Positions 16,414 through 23,229 of a stretch of DNA of 36,250 nucleotides are shown one piece after another. The position numbers and the translations under genes are program-made. The stretch spans positions 1-36,250 of the forward strand of contig VGSW01000016.1 of the NCBI GenBank assembly GCA_016874915.1, given 5' to 3'. Each line of letters begins with the position of its first letter. Positions within the stretch are counted from its first letter, which is position 1. The notes under the pieces are model-generated. The model was not told where the DNA came from, searched no databases, and saw nothing but the letters and a program-made list of their open reading frames with translations. This DNA comes from Deltaproteobacteria bacterium (lineage in GTDB: Bacteria; Desulfobacterota; Desulfobaccia; Desulfobaccales; 0-14-0-80-60-11).

Positions 16414-17427
16414 TTGAAATTCAAGGCGTTTTTATCCTTAATCCGCGGCGGCCAGTTTTTCCACATTTTGCGGTTGAGCCGGCTGCTGGAATCGGTGTAC
16501 CGGGCCGATTTTCTTTCCACCTCGGCCTCCTCCGGGGTGTTGCGCCTCCTGGCGGCCGGCCCCGCGTCGTTGGATCGCCTGGCCGCAGAGCTGAGGTTGG
16601 AGGCTCCCTACCGGAACGCCCTGGAAGCCTGGCTGCAGGTGGGGGTGAGACTTAAGGAATTAAGCGTGACCAAAGACGGTTATGCTCTCCGGAGCAAGCT
16701 GTCCCGGGTGTTGGCCGCCCCGGAAAATGACGGGGCCGCGGCCTTCCTCGAGGAGGTCATGACCCTCCACTATGGCCTCATCCGGCGCCTGCCCGGGATG
16801 TTAAAAAATCGGCAGTTATTCACCCTGGCAGATGTGGACGGGGAGTTAATCGCCCGCTCCTCCCGGATCATGGAACCTCTGGTCTTTGCCGCCATTGACG
16901 AGGTGGTTCCCCCGGCGGGGGAGCTGCGCCTCCTGGAAATCGGCTGCGGTTCCGGGACTTATATCCGCTATGCCGCCCAGCGCAATCCCCAGCTTACAGC
17001 CCTGGGGGTGGAGCTAGACCCCCAGGTGGCCGCGGCGGCCCGGAAGAACTTGAGTCAGTGGGGTCTGGAAGGCCGGGCGGAGATCGTAGCCGGGGATATC
17101 CGCAGCCGGACCCCGGCGCCCGAGTTCGACCTGGCCACGCTCCATAACAACATCTATTACTTTCCCTTCCAGAGCCGGCCGGGGCTGCTGACCTTGGTGC
17201 GGGGCTTCCTGAAGCCCGGGGGCAAATTGCTGCTCACCACCGGGTGCCGGGGGGGCAGTATCTTTATGGAAATGCTGAACCTCTGGGGCGCGGCCACGGA
17301 AGGGTGCGGGGTGCTGCCCACCCCCGGGGAAATGGTGGAACACCTGGAGCAGGGGGGCTTTGCTTCGGTTAAGGCCGCCAAGCTTTACCCCTTCGACAGC
17401 TATTATTCCTTTGTGGGAACCGCCTGA
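16414..17427 (+). CDS. SAM-dependent methyltransferase with N-terminal winged-helix-like domain
   Basis: A 337-residue protein laid out like class I O-methyltransferases. A helical or winged-helix dimerisation part (about 30-100, including SGVLRLLAAGPASLDRLAAELRL) precedes the Rossmann methyltransferase domain with the SAM motif LEIGCGSGTY (174-183). The acidic GVELD follows at the end of the next strand, and FDLATLHNNIYYFP is the motif near the substrate site. Translation begins with TTG at 16414, supported by AAAGGAGG seven bases upstream. The methyl acceptor is unknown. It is the first gene behind the inverted-repeat promoter and precedes a MerR-type regulator by 64 bases. Confidence 0.88.
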   Translation: MKFKAFLSLIRGGQFFHILRLSRLLESVYRADFLSTSASSGVLRLLAAGPASLDRLAAELRLEAPYRNALEAWLQVGVRLKELSVTKDGYALRSKLSRVLAAPENDGAAAFLEEVMTLHYGLIRRLPGMLKNRQLFTLADVDGELIARSSRIMEPLVFAAIDEVVPPAGELRLLEIGCGSGTYIRYAAQRNPQLTALGVELDPQVAAAARKNLSQWGLEGRAEIVAGDIRSRTPAPEFDLATLHNNIYYFPFQSRPGLLTLVRGFLKPGGKLLLTTGCRGGSIFMEMLNLWGAATEGCGVLPTPGEMVEHLEQGGFASVKAAKLYPFDSYYSFVGTA

Positions 17428-17491
17428 GTTCCGGTTTGGGCAGGCGGGACTGGAGTTATCCGGATTAATGACGGCAAGGAGAACCGGCGAT

Positions 17492-18220
17492 ATGGCAAAT
17501 AATCGCACCATTGCCCGGGCTGTGGCCAGGAAACCGGACCCTCCGGGGCTCAAGATGCAGAAACTGGTGCAGGCCACCGGGGTGCCCAAATCCACAATCC
17601 TGCACTACCTGCAAGCCGGCCTCCTGCCCCGGCCGGTTAAAACCGGGCGCAACATGGCTTACTATGATCCGGCGTGCATCGAGCGCCTCCACTTCATTAA
17701 GCTGATGCAGCGGAAACACCGCCTTAACCTGGCGGCCATCAGGGATCTCCTGGCCGGGGCGCAAAACGGCCGGGAAGTCACGGCTTTGATGGAACTCAAC
17801 GCTGCCATTTTCGGGGGGCTGGAGAACCGGGAATTTCTGGGTGAGGAGGCATTCTGCCAGGCCACCGGCCTGAGCCGACCACAGGTGCACTCCCTGATGG
17901 CGGCGCGGCTTCTCTTGCCCCTGGAGCCGGACCGTTTCGACCAGGAAGATGTGGCGGTGGGCCGGATTCTCAAATCCGGTATGGATCAAGGGCTCGCGCC
18001 GGCGGACTGCGGTTTTTACCCCCGCCTGGCCGAGGAGATAGTTGATGAGGAAATGGCCTTGCGACGGCGGTTAACCGCGGTTTTGCCTTTTGAGCGGGAC
18101 GCAGCCCTGACTCTGGAACTTACCCGGGCGGCCCGGGCCTTGAGGGCCTATGTCATTGACCGGGTCTTCCAGCACCGGGTGATGTCAATTAAGGGGCTGA
18201 AAGATCAAGAAGAGCCATGA
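17492..18220 (+). CDS. MerR-family transcriptional regulator
   Basis: A 242-residue regulator. The N-terminal winged helix-turn-helix (about 23-90) reads MQKLVQATGVPKSTILHYLQ, then a wing, then YYDPACIERLHFIKLMQ, a standard MerR layout except that the first helix starts after a 20-residue basic tail. The C-terminal half (about 110-230) is a second helical module that contains an internal HTH-like stretch (EEAFCQATGLSRPQVHSLM). No cysteine cluster for metal sensing is visible, so an organic or protein signal is more likely. The ATG at 17492 has AAGGAG ten bases upstream; an ATG at 17468 is an alternative. Probably co-transcribed with the methyltransferase and possibly autoregulatory. Confidence 0.85.
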   Translation: MANNRTIARAVARKPDPPGLKMQKLVQATGVPKSTILHYLQAGLLPRPVKTGRNMAYYDPACIERLHFIKLMQRKHRLNLAAIRDLLAGAQNGREVTALMELNAAIFGGLENREFLGEEAFCQATGLSRPQVHSLMAARLLLPLEPDRFDQEDVAVGRILKSGMDQGLAPADCGFYPRLAEEIVDEEMALRRRLTAVLPFERDAALTLELTRAARALRAYVIDRVFQHRVMSIKGLKDQEEP

Positions 18221-18227
18221 TCCAATA

Positions 18228-18251
18228 AAGTTCAAAGTTCAAAGTTCAAGG
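18228..18251. repeat. Tandem heptamer AGTTCAA
   Basis: Three tandem copies of the unit AGTTCAA in the short gap between the MerR gene and the flavoreductase gene; a different heptamer from the CAGTTTT family. Confidence 0.75.
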
Positions 18252-18320
18252 TCGTGGGATAAAATCGGAAAATCAGAACTTGAATCGACCCCAGAAATAA
18301 TAAGAAAGGACCATGCGGAA

Positions 18321-19472
18321 ATGACTAACACTTATAAAGTTGTGGCCATCAACGGCTCTCCCCACGAAGGTTTCGGCAACACTTCCCAGATGCTGGCCAT
18401 GCTGCGGGAACCCCTGGACGCGGCAGGCCTGGAGTTGGAAGAGATTTTCCTGAGCCGCCTGCACATTGAATATTGTGCGGGGTGCGGCATGTGCCTGGAG
18501 AAGGGCGCCTGCTGGATCCGGGATGATTACAAGGGCCTGTCGAAGAAACTCCTGGAAGCCGACGCGGTGATCCTGGCCTCACCGGTCTATGTGCGTCAGG
18601 TAACCGGCCAGTTCAAGACCTTCCTGGACCGCTCCCTGGGATTGGGCCACCGGCCCCGGGGCGCCTGGAAGCCAGGTTTGGCGGTGTGCGTGTCCGCGGG
18701 TTGGGGAGAGACGGAAGTGGCCCAATACCTGGACCTGACCCTGCGCATCTTCGGGGCCTTTGCCGTGGGCCATTTCACCGCCATTGCGGTGGGGGCGGGG
18801 CAGTTCATGGGTAAGGAATTGGTCATGGCCCGGGCGGTGGACCTGGCCAGAGACCTAGCCCGGGCGGTGAAGGAGAAACGCCGCTATCCCGCCACGGATA
18901 AGGACCTTGACTACTGGCACTTCATGGGCGGGCTTATCAAGGATAACCGGGATTTCATGAAGGCCGATTACGAGCACTGGCAGAAGTTGGGCCTCCTGGA
19001 CAGCTTTGAGGCATACATCGGCCAGACCTGGGACCGCCCCACCCGGGACCCGGCCATGCGGGAAGCCTGGATCAAGGGCCTCATGGAGCGGCAGCGGGAG
19101 AGCTCAAGCCAAGTGGAGGCGGCCCCGACCCCGCCGCCTCAACCTCGGCAATTCGCCACCCTGAGGGAGCTGCTGGAGGCCATGCCCCAGGCCCTCAATA
19201 CGGAAGCCGCAAAAGGACTCACCGCCACCTACCAGATGGAGGTGAGCGGCTCGGAGAATTTTGTGGCCCATATCCGGATTGATAAGCAACGGGCCGTGTT
19301 TCAGGAAGGCCCGGCGGACAGGCCCGATGTGGTCATTCGGACGCCGGCGGATGTATGGCTGGCGGTCTCCCGGGGCGAATTGGACGGGGCCCGGGCCTTT
19401 ATGACGGGGAAATATAAGGTGAAAGGGAACGTGAGCCTGTTGATGAAGCTCAAGAATTTGTTTTCAAGGTGA
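18321..19472 (+). CDS. NADPH-dependent FMN reductase / iron-sulfur flavoprotein fused to an SCP2 domain
   Basis: A 383-residue two-domain protein. Residues 5-200 form a flavodoxin-like FMN-binding domain with the phosphate loop NGSPHEGFGNTSQ, a Cys cluster CAGCGMCLEKGAC (Cys52, 55, 58, 64) as in iron-sulfur flavoproteins, and the FMN-contact motif SPVYV (88-92). After a Pro-rich linker (about 268-277), residues 280-380 match an SCP2 sterol-carrier-like fold: the end VVIRTPADVWLAVSRGELDGARAFMTGKYKVKG is typical. SCP2 domains bind lipids or fatty acyl groups, so a hydrophobic substrate or membrane quinone is plausible (inference). A three-codon frame (ATG at 18312) overlaps its start. Confidence 0.9.
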   Translation: MTNTYKVVAINGSPHEGFGNTSQMLAMLREPLDAAGLELEEIFLSRLHIEYCAGCGMCLEKGACWIRDDYKGLSKKLLEADAVILASPVYVRQVTGQFKTFLDRSLGLGHRPRGAWKPGLAVCVSAGWGETEVAQYLDLTLRIFGAFAVGHFTAIAVGAGQFMGKELVMARAVDLARDLARAVKEKRRYPATDKDLDYWHFMGGLIKDNRDFMKADYEHWQKLGLLDSFEAYIGQTWDRPTRDPAMREAWIKGLMERQRESSSQVEAAPTPPPQPRQFATLRELLEAMPQALNTEAAKGLTATYQMEVSGSENFVAHIRIDKQRAVFQEGPADRPDVVIRTPADVWLAVSRGELDGARAFMTGKYKVKGNVSLLMKLKNLFSR

Positions 19473-19478
19473 TTTAAA

Positions 19479-19514
19479 GGAGGGGGCCAGAGGGCGTCGG
19501 CCCCTGCCCCCTCC
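19479..19514. terminator. GC-rich hairpin between convergent genes
   Basis: GGAGGGGGC (19479-19487) pairs with GCCCCCTCC (19506-19514), seven bases after the flavoreductase stop and upstream of a convergent stop at 19536. There is no T tract, so termination on this strand is only suggested by position. Confidence 0.4.
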
Positions 19515-19535
19515 CCCCGCATCAATTATTCCTTC

Positions 19536-20108
19536 TTACACCCGCGGCTTGGCCCAGAATTCCAGGACGGATAGCTGGAGGAAGCGCTTGGACGGGGCGC
19601 TCTTGAGGATAGCCACGGTGTCCCAGCCCCGGGCGGTGCCGGCCGCGGCCACTACTTCCTCCCCTTCGGGGATGAGCCCGGCGTCCGCGGCTTCCATGAC
19701 GATCTCGCAGCACACCTTCAACCCCTGGCCCAGGCGGCGCAAGGTGTTGGCGATGAGCAGGGTGGGGGCGCTCCCTTTAAACTGCTCGGCGATGGCGGTG
19801 TCCAGGGAGTGGGTGAGGATGGTGGCCTTGAGGATCTTGCCGCCCAGGCGGGTGATTTCCTGATAATGCTCGCCTAGGAATTCATCGATATTGGGACCCC
19901 GGAAGCCCACGGAGTGGCCCACCACCACCAGGTTGAGCCCGGGGACCGCGGCCAGGCGCCGGGCCGCCAGGACCGCGGATTCGCCGGTGGTGGAGGCCAC
20001 CACCAGGTGCCGGTAGCCTTCCAGGGCTGCTTTTTCCAAAAGCTCCAGACAGGCCGGGGTGTTCTCCGGACCGGGTTTGGAAAAGTACCAGACTTCTCGC
20101 CGGATCAT
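19536..20108 (-). CDS. Stand-alone pyruvate kinase alpha/beta (C-terminal) domain protein
   Basis: A 190-residue protein matching the C-terminal alpha/beta domain of pyruvate kinase without the catalytic barrel. The N-terminal strand-helix YFSKPGPENTPACLELLEKAA and the loop VVASTTGESAVLAARRL resemble the allosteric region of the full enzyme. The second half, SLDTAIAEQF and IANTLRRLGQGLKVCCEIVMEAADAGLIPEGEEV, is the part shared by these free-standing proteins. With no active site it cannot be a kinase; such proteins are annotated in archaea and deltaproteobacteria without a known role. GGGGGAAAGAG precedes the ATG at 20108. Convergent with the flavoreductase gene. Confidence 0.85.
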   Translation of the reverse strand: MIRREVWYFSKPGPENTPACLELLEKAALEGYRHLVVASTTGESAVLAARRLAAVPGLNLVVVGHSVGFRGPNIDEFLGEHYQEITRLGGKILKATILTHSLDTAIAEQFKGSAPTLLIANTLRRLGQGLKVCCEIVMEAADAGLIPEGEEVVAAAGTARGWDTVAILKSAPSKRFLQLSVLEFWAKPRV

Positions 20109-20203
20109 CTCTTTCCCCCTTAGGTTTCAATAGGTCGGTAGAATTGGGCTATTTTATCAAAAAGTGGAAAATCTGCATAAATCTGCTCCGAAAAGTTGTT
20201 GTT

Positions 20204-20287
20204 GGGGGAGGGCAGGGTCCGTTGCTCCCTGGCCCTCCCCCCCAAAAAATACCTTTCCATGCTTTACGGGTGAGCCGAAGGCTCATG
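20204..20287. repeat. Long GC hairpin and dispersed palindrome copy 2
   Basis: GGGGGAGGGCAGGG (20204-20217) pairs with CCCTGGCCCTCCCCC (20227-20241), one base bulged. At 20263-20287 lies a 25-base stretch with TGAGCC-GAA-GGCTCA identical to 7095-7119. The surrounding gap (20109-20382) has no other gene. Confidence 0.75.
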
Positions 20288-20382
20288 CGGGACTGCGTCC
20301 ATTTGCGGTTAAAGAAATCCATGGATTATACCGATTAACGCAGATGAGTCCGGTGAAGTCTAATCAGGCAAAGGAGGCAGTC

Positions 20383-20571
20383 ATGTTAAACATCGTCACT
20401 TTATTACAGGGCACTGCGGTGCTACTCTCCTTTGTGGGGACATTGTTTTGCTTGAGCGGGGAAGGGGCTCTGGTAAAGAGGCATTATCTGGACGCCAGTT
20501 CGTTCCTGCTCCTGGCTTTGCTGTGCATGGTGTTGGCCCTGGTATGGCCGCCTGCGGGTCTGATGCATTAA
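20383..20571 (+). CDS. Small membrane protein, unknown function (62 residues)
   Basis: Begins at ATG 20383 with a perfect AAAGGAGG five bases upstream. The protein has two hydrophobic helices (about 5-24 and 40-55) joined by the short charged loop EGALVKRHYLD, and ends soon after WPPAGLMH. No family was recognised. The strong ribosome site and two well-formed helices support it being real. It stands alone, with murB convergent downstream. Confidence 0.65.
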   Translation: MLNIVTLLQGTAVLLSFVGTLFCLSGEGALVKRHYLDASSFLLLALLCMVLALVWPPAGLMH

Positions 20572-20753
20572 AGGGGTTTCCGGTTTTCGGTAAAAGAAAA
20601 AAGCGGTGTGAAGTACGCACCCTCGCAAGCTAAAGCCGCCGGCTAGATTTTAAAATAACGTGGTAACCGCGCCGCCCCTCTGCGTTTTTCTCCAACTACC
20701 AACAAAAGACTTTCCGCGACAACTAACAACTGTCAACTTGGAACTGGCCACTC

Positions 20754-21650
20754 TTAAATCAGGTCATCCGGCAGGAAGACCACCTCCCGTTCCAGGGCGA
20801 CCTGGTGGGCCTGCCATACCCGGTCCTGAATTTCGGCCATCAGGGCCTTGACCTGGGCCGCGGTGGCCCGACCCTGGTTGAGTATGAAGTTGGCATGTTT
20901 GCGGGACACCTGGGCGTCTCCCCGGCGGCGGCCTTTAAGTCCCAGATCATCGATTAACCAGCCCGCCGAAGGCCCATGCGGGGGGTTCTTGAAGACGCTG
21001 CCGCAGCTCCGAGGATTGGCGGGGTGACGGGACTTGCGCACGGCCAGGAAATCCTGCATGCGGGCCATGATCTCGCCAGTGGGGGTCGGCTCCCCGAGGG
21101 CGAACTCCGCCTCCGCCACCAGCCAGTGGGGAAAGTTAAGGAGCAGAGAGGAACGGTAGCCTAAACCCAGGGCCGCGGCGTCCAGCTCCACCAGATGGAG
21201 TTGGGGGGTCACGACCCACACCCGCCGGAGCACGCCCCCCAGATTATGGCCGAAGGCCCCGGCGTTGAGCCTGACCGCAGCGCCCACGGCGCCGGGAATG
21301 CCCGCCAGGAATTCAAACCCGGAAAAGCCCAACTCCGCGGCATAACGGGCCAGTTTGGGGAGAGGCACGCCGGCCCCGGCCCGGAGACATTCGCCCTGGC
21401 GCTCCAGCTTCAACAGGCTCCGGGCCAGGCACAGGGTCAAGCCCGGCAGGCCCTCATCGGCAATGAGCACGTTGGAGCCCCGCCCCAGGAAAAAAAGCGG
21501 CCAACCTCGATCCTGGGCCAGGCGCATCAAGGCGTAAACCTCCTCCAGGTCCCGGGGCATGGCCAGATACTTAGCCGGCCCGCCGATCTTCCAGGTGGTC
21601 AGCGGGGCCAGGGGGTGGTTTTGTAAGATGGTTATATTGCCTTGTATCAT
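20754..21650 (-). CDS. murB: UDP-N-acetylenolpyruvoylglucosamine reductase
   Basis: Flavoenzyme that reduces UDP-GlcNAc-enolpyruvate to UDP-MurNAc in peptidoglycan synthesis. The 298-residue protein has TTWKIGGPA (18-26), the FAD-binding GRGSN (57-61), FEFLAGIPGAVGAAVRLNAGAF, the catalytic Ser218 in CGSVFKNP, and the C-terminal LEREVVFL containing the catalytic Glu (289). An in-frame start 42 bases upstream was rejected because it lies inside a terminator hairpin and adds a non-homologous segment. It stands outside the usual murein gene cluster, immediately downstream of the toxin-antitoxin-chaperone module. Confidence 0.93.
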   Translation of the reverse strand: MIQGNITILQNHPLAPLTTWKIGGPAKYLAMPRDLEEVYALMRLAQDRGWPLFFLGRGSNVLIADEGLPGLTLCLARSLLKLERQGECLRAGAGVPLPKLARYAAELGFSGFEFLAGIPGAVGAAVRLNAGAFGHNLGGVLRRVWVVTPQLHLVELDAAALGLGYRSSLLLNFPHWLVAEAEFALGEPTPTGEIMARMQDFLAVRKSRHPANPRSCGSVFKNPPHGPSAGWLIDDLGLKGRRRGDAQVSRKHANFILNQGRATAAQVKALMAEIQDRVWQAHQVALEREVVFLPDDLI

Positions 21651-21660
21651 TAGATTAGAT

Positions 21661-21693
21661 AAATAAAAATGGCCGCTTATGAATACGGCCATT
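21661..21693 (-). terminator. Rho-independent terminator of the toxin-antitoxin-chaperone operon
   Basis: Read on the minus strand, AATGGCCG-N10-CGGCCATT is a perfect 8-bp stem followed by TTTTTATTT. It begins 28 bases after the chaperone stop codon and just before murB. Confidence 0.7.
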
Positions 21694-21699
21694 ATAACA
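21691..21699 (-). promoter_or_regulatory. Candidate extended -10 promoter of murB
   Basis: On the minus strand TGTTATAAT matches the extended -10 consensus TGnTATAAT. Transcription would start inside the terminator hairpin, so murB mRNA would hold only part of that stem. The -35 region is weak. Confidence 0.4.
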
Positions 21700-21720
21700 C
21701 TTTGAGCCTAAAACCAGGAT

Positions 21721-22290
21721 TTACGCGCGGAGTTTCTTTCTCCGGGCGGATTCCTTTTTGACATCCTGGCTTTTAGCTTTTTTCGCCGCGGGTTTTTTCG
21801 GCACGATCTCAAGCACCGGCACCGTCAGCGCCGGGAAACCCATGCGGGTGCTCATACTCTGAACAAATTCCCGCCAATACGGCCAAGCATCGGAGATGGG
21901 ATTAATCGTAACAAGATACTCGGTATAAGCAAGGAGAGTTTCAGGAGAATCATCAATATCAGGAATGAGAGTATCAGGCAGAAACTTCCAAATATAGGAA
22001 GTGCAAAAGGAAGCTTCAATTTTCATAACAAGTTTATTTTCAGAAGATTCCCCATTAAAAGCAAAAACTCGAAACTTGCAGAGAATGGATTTTTCTTTAT
22101 CAATTTCAAGTATTTCAGTGGAACATTTATGTTCCAAAGAAAGGGATTCGGGAGACACGATCAGCGGGTCCCGGTTGACTTTTGCATCAACCAAATAAAT
22201 TTCTTTAAGGACAGCCACTTGAGCCACTCGAGTAGCGATCTCCGTATCAAGCTTTTGTATAGGTACCTCAAGCATAGCACTCTTCTGCAT
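21721..22290 (-). CDS. SecB-like chaperone of a toxin-antitoxin-chaperone module
   Basis: A 189-residue SecB-family protein. The most telling stretch is NPISDAWPYWREFVQSM followed by STRMGFPALTVPVL (130-160), which corresponds to the SecB region where the last long helix meets the conserved GFPPL segment. The N-terminal half is beta-rich as in SecB. A Lys/Arg-rich tail (about 164-189) is an addition. In M. tuberculosis, a solitary SecB-like chaperone (Rv1957) controls the antitoxin of a HigBA pair. Here the same three-gene order occurs, so this is assigned as the TAC chaperone rather than the export SecB. GGAGTGA lies seven bases before ATG 22290; a TTG three bases upstream is less likely. 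A+T-richer than neighbours. Confidence 0.82.
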   Translation of the reverse strand: MQKSAMLEVPIQKLDTEIATRVAQVAVLKEIYLVDAKVNRDPLIVSPESLSLEHKCSTEILEIDKEKSILCKFRVFAFNGESSENKLVMKIEASFCTSYIWKFLPDTLIPDIDDSPETLLAYTEYLVTINPISDAWPYWREFVQSMSTRMGFPALTVPVLEIVPKKPAAKKAKSQDVKKESARRKKLRA

Positions 22291-22301
22291 CAAATCACTC
22301 C

Positions 22302-22730
22302 TTATCCGAAAATGGCCGCTCTCTTTCGGTAGCTATCAGCGTGTGATAGTTCAAATGTTCTCCAAATTTGCGTAGGTTTTTTCTTGGGGAGAGTCTGTCG
22401 AGTCCTAAATTCTATGACATTGCTTTCCTGTTTTTTACTCACTTCCTTATAAGGAGTAAGAGAAACTTTATATCCAAGGACATGGAGGATATCGGCTACA
22501 GTACGTAGAGTAAGATTACGACCGCCATTAAGCAATTGGGAGATAAACCCTTTGGTCTTACCCAGACGGTCAGCGAGTTCTTTTCTGGAAACCTTCTCTT
22601 CCTCCAGAATTTCACAAAGAGTCTCGGTGACCTCCATGATCAAGTCTCCCTGGGCCACCAATTTGGCAAACTCCGGGTCCTCCAAGTACTCATCCATCAA
22701 GGTCTTTTCAGGTTCTTTTTTCATATTCAT
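22302..22730 (-). CDS. Xre-family antitoxin with chaperone-addiction-type tail
   Basis: A 142-residue HigA-like antitoxin. A helix-turn-helix domain (about 35-92) contains SRKELADRLGKTKGFISQLLNGGRN, with the recognition helix at GFISQLL. An unusually long tail (about 93-142) follows and includes the aromatic segment TQIWRTFELSH with Trp123. In TAC systems such a tail, called ChAD, makes the antitoxin depend on its SecB-like chaperone, and hydrophobic or aromatic residues are critical; equating this tail with ChAD is inference. It overlaps the toxin gene by 23 bases and precedes the chaperone by 11. AAGGA precedes ATG 22730 at a good distance. It presumably represses the operon. Confidence 0.85.
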   Translation of the reverse strand: MNMKKEPEKTLMDEYLEDPEFAKLVAQGDLIMEVTETLCEILEEEKVSRKELADRLGKTKGFISQLLNGGRNLTLRTVADILHVLGYKVSLTPYKEVSKKQESNVIEFRTRQTLPKKKPTQIWRTFELSHADSYRKRAAIFG

Positions 22731-23073
22731 GACGAATCCTTTTCATCCGATCAATTTCTTCGGGTCTAATCCAAGACTCTTTTTTCATAAAACCATGTGT
22801 AATAATCAACCGACCAGCCGCCTGGAAATAACAGGGCATTCTGATTTGGAAGCTCTTAAATTCGAAGAAGTCTTCGCCTTCTATTTTCTTGAACTGCTCC
22901 GGATTGGTCAATTTCCCTTCCTCCGCCAAACGCTTTATGACTCGCAAAATTTTCTCTCTATCGATTTTGGAGAGATCATTCAGAAATTTCTTTGCCGGAC
23001 ACCGGTCATTTGCGATGACAGCAAGTTCAACCGTATGGAACTTGCCTTTATATAATACCTCCCTTTTCGGCAT
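22708..23073 (-). CDS. RelE/HigB-type toxin (phage-derived Gp49-like family)
   Basis: A 121-residue toxin, first gene of the module. The middle and end carry the family pattern: LSKIDREKILRVIKRLAEEG, then FKKIEGEDFFEFKS, then QIRMPCYF, then LIITHGFMKKESW, with the basic, hydroxyl and aromatic residues typical of ribosome-dependent mRNA interferases. The C-terminal helix EEIDRMKRIRHEYEKR completes the fold. The only plausible start is ATG 23073, which has almost no Shine-Dalgarno and lies at the predicted transcription start, so the mRNA may be leaderless. Toxin-first order and overlap with an Xre antitoxin fit higBA-type loci. Confidence 0.85.
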   Translation of the reverse strand: MPKREVLYKGKFHTVELAVIANDRCPAKKFLNDLSKIDREKILRVIKRLAEEGKLTNPEQFKKIEGEDFFEFKSFQIRMPCYFQAAGRLIITHGFMKKESWIRPEEIDRMKRIRHEYEKRT

Positions 23074-23080
23074 GAAGCTC

Positions 23081-23108
23081 AGTTTACATAAACATAAACC
23101 ATTGTCAA
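23081..23108 (-). promoter_or_regulatory. Promoter and operator of the toxin-antitoxin-chaperone operon
   Basis: On the minus strand TTGACA (23108-23103) and TAAACT (23086-23081) are 16 bases apart. Between and over them lie the inverted repeat GTTTA-CA-TAAAC (plus strand 23082-23093) and a second CATAAAC, a likely HigA-type operator. The start point would fall at the toxin ATG. Confidence 0.5.
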
Positions 23109-23229
23109 GATAAAATCAAGCTCCTATATGAAAAATGTCAATTCTTTCTTTGGTTAGGAGATTGCTGCCTCCACCTTGACAAAAATGGCCAAACAAGGTA
23201 GTTTTTCCCTTAAATACGGGGGAGAAATT

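Noticed and set aside
18312-18323. Regulatory leader peptide before the flavoreductase gene
   Set aside because: The three-codon frame is too short to be meaningful without further evidence.
20204-20241. Rho-independent terminator
   Set aside because: The strong hairpin is followed by A, not T, on the plus strand, and lacks a T tract on the minus strand; kept as a repeat.
21651-21692. Longer N-terminus for MurB starting at 21692
   Set aside because: It would be encoded by the terminator hairpin and adds residues not expected in the family.
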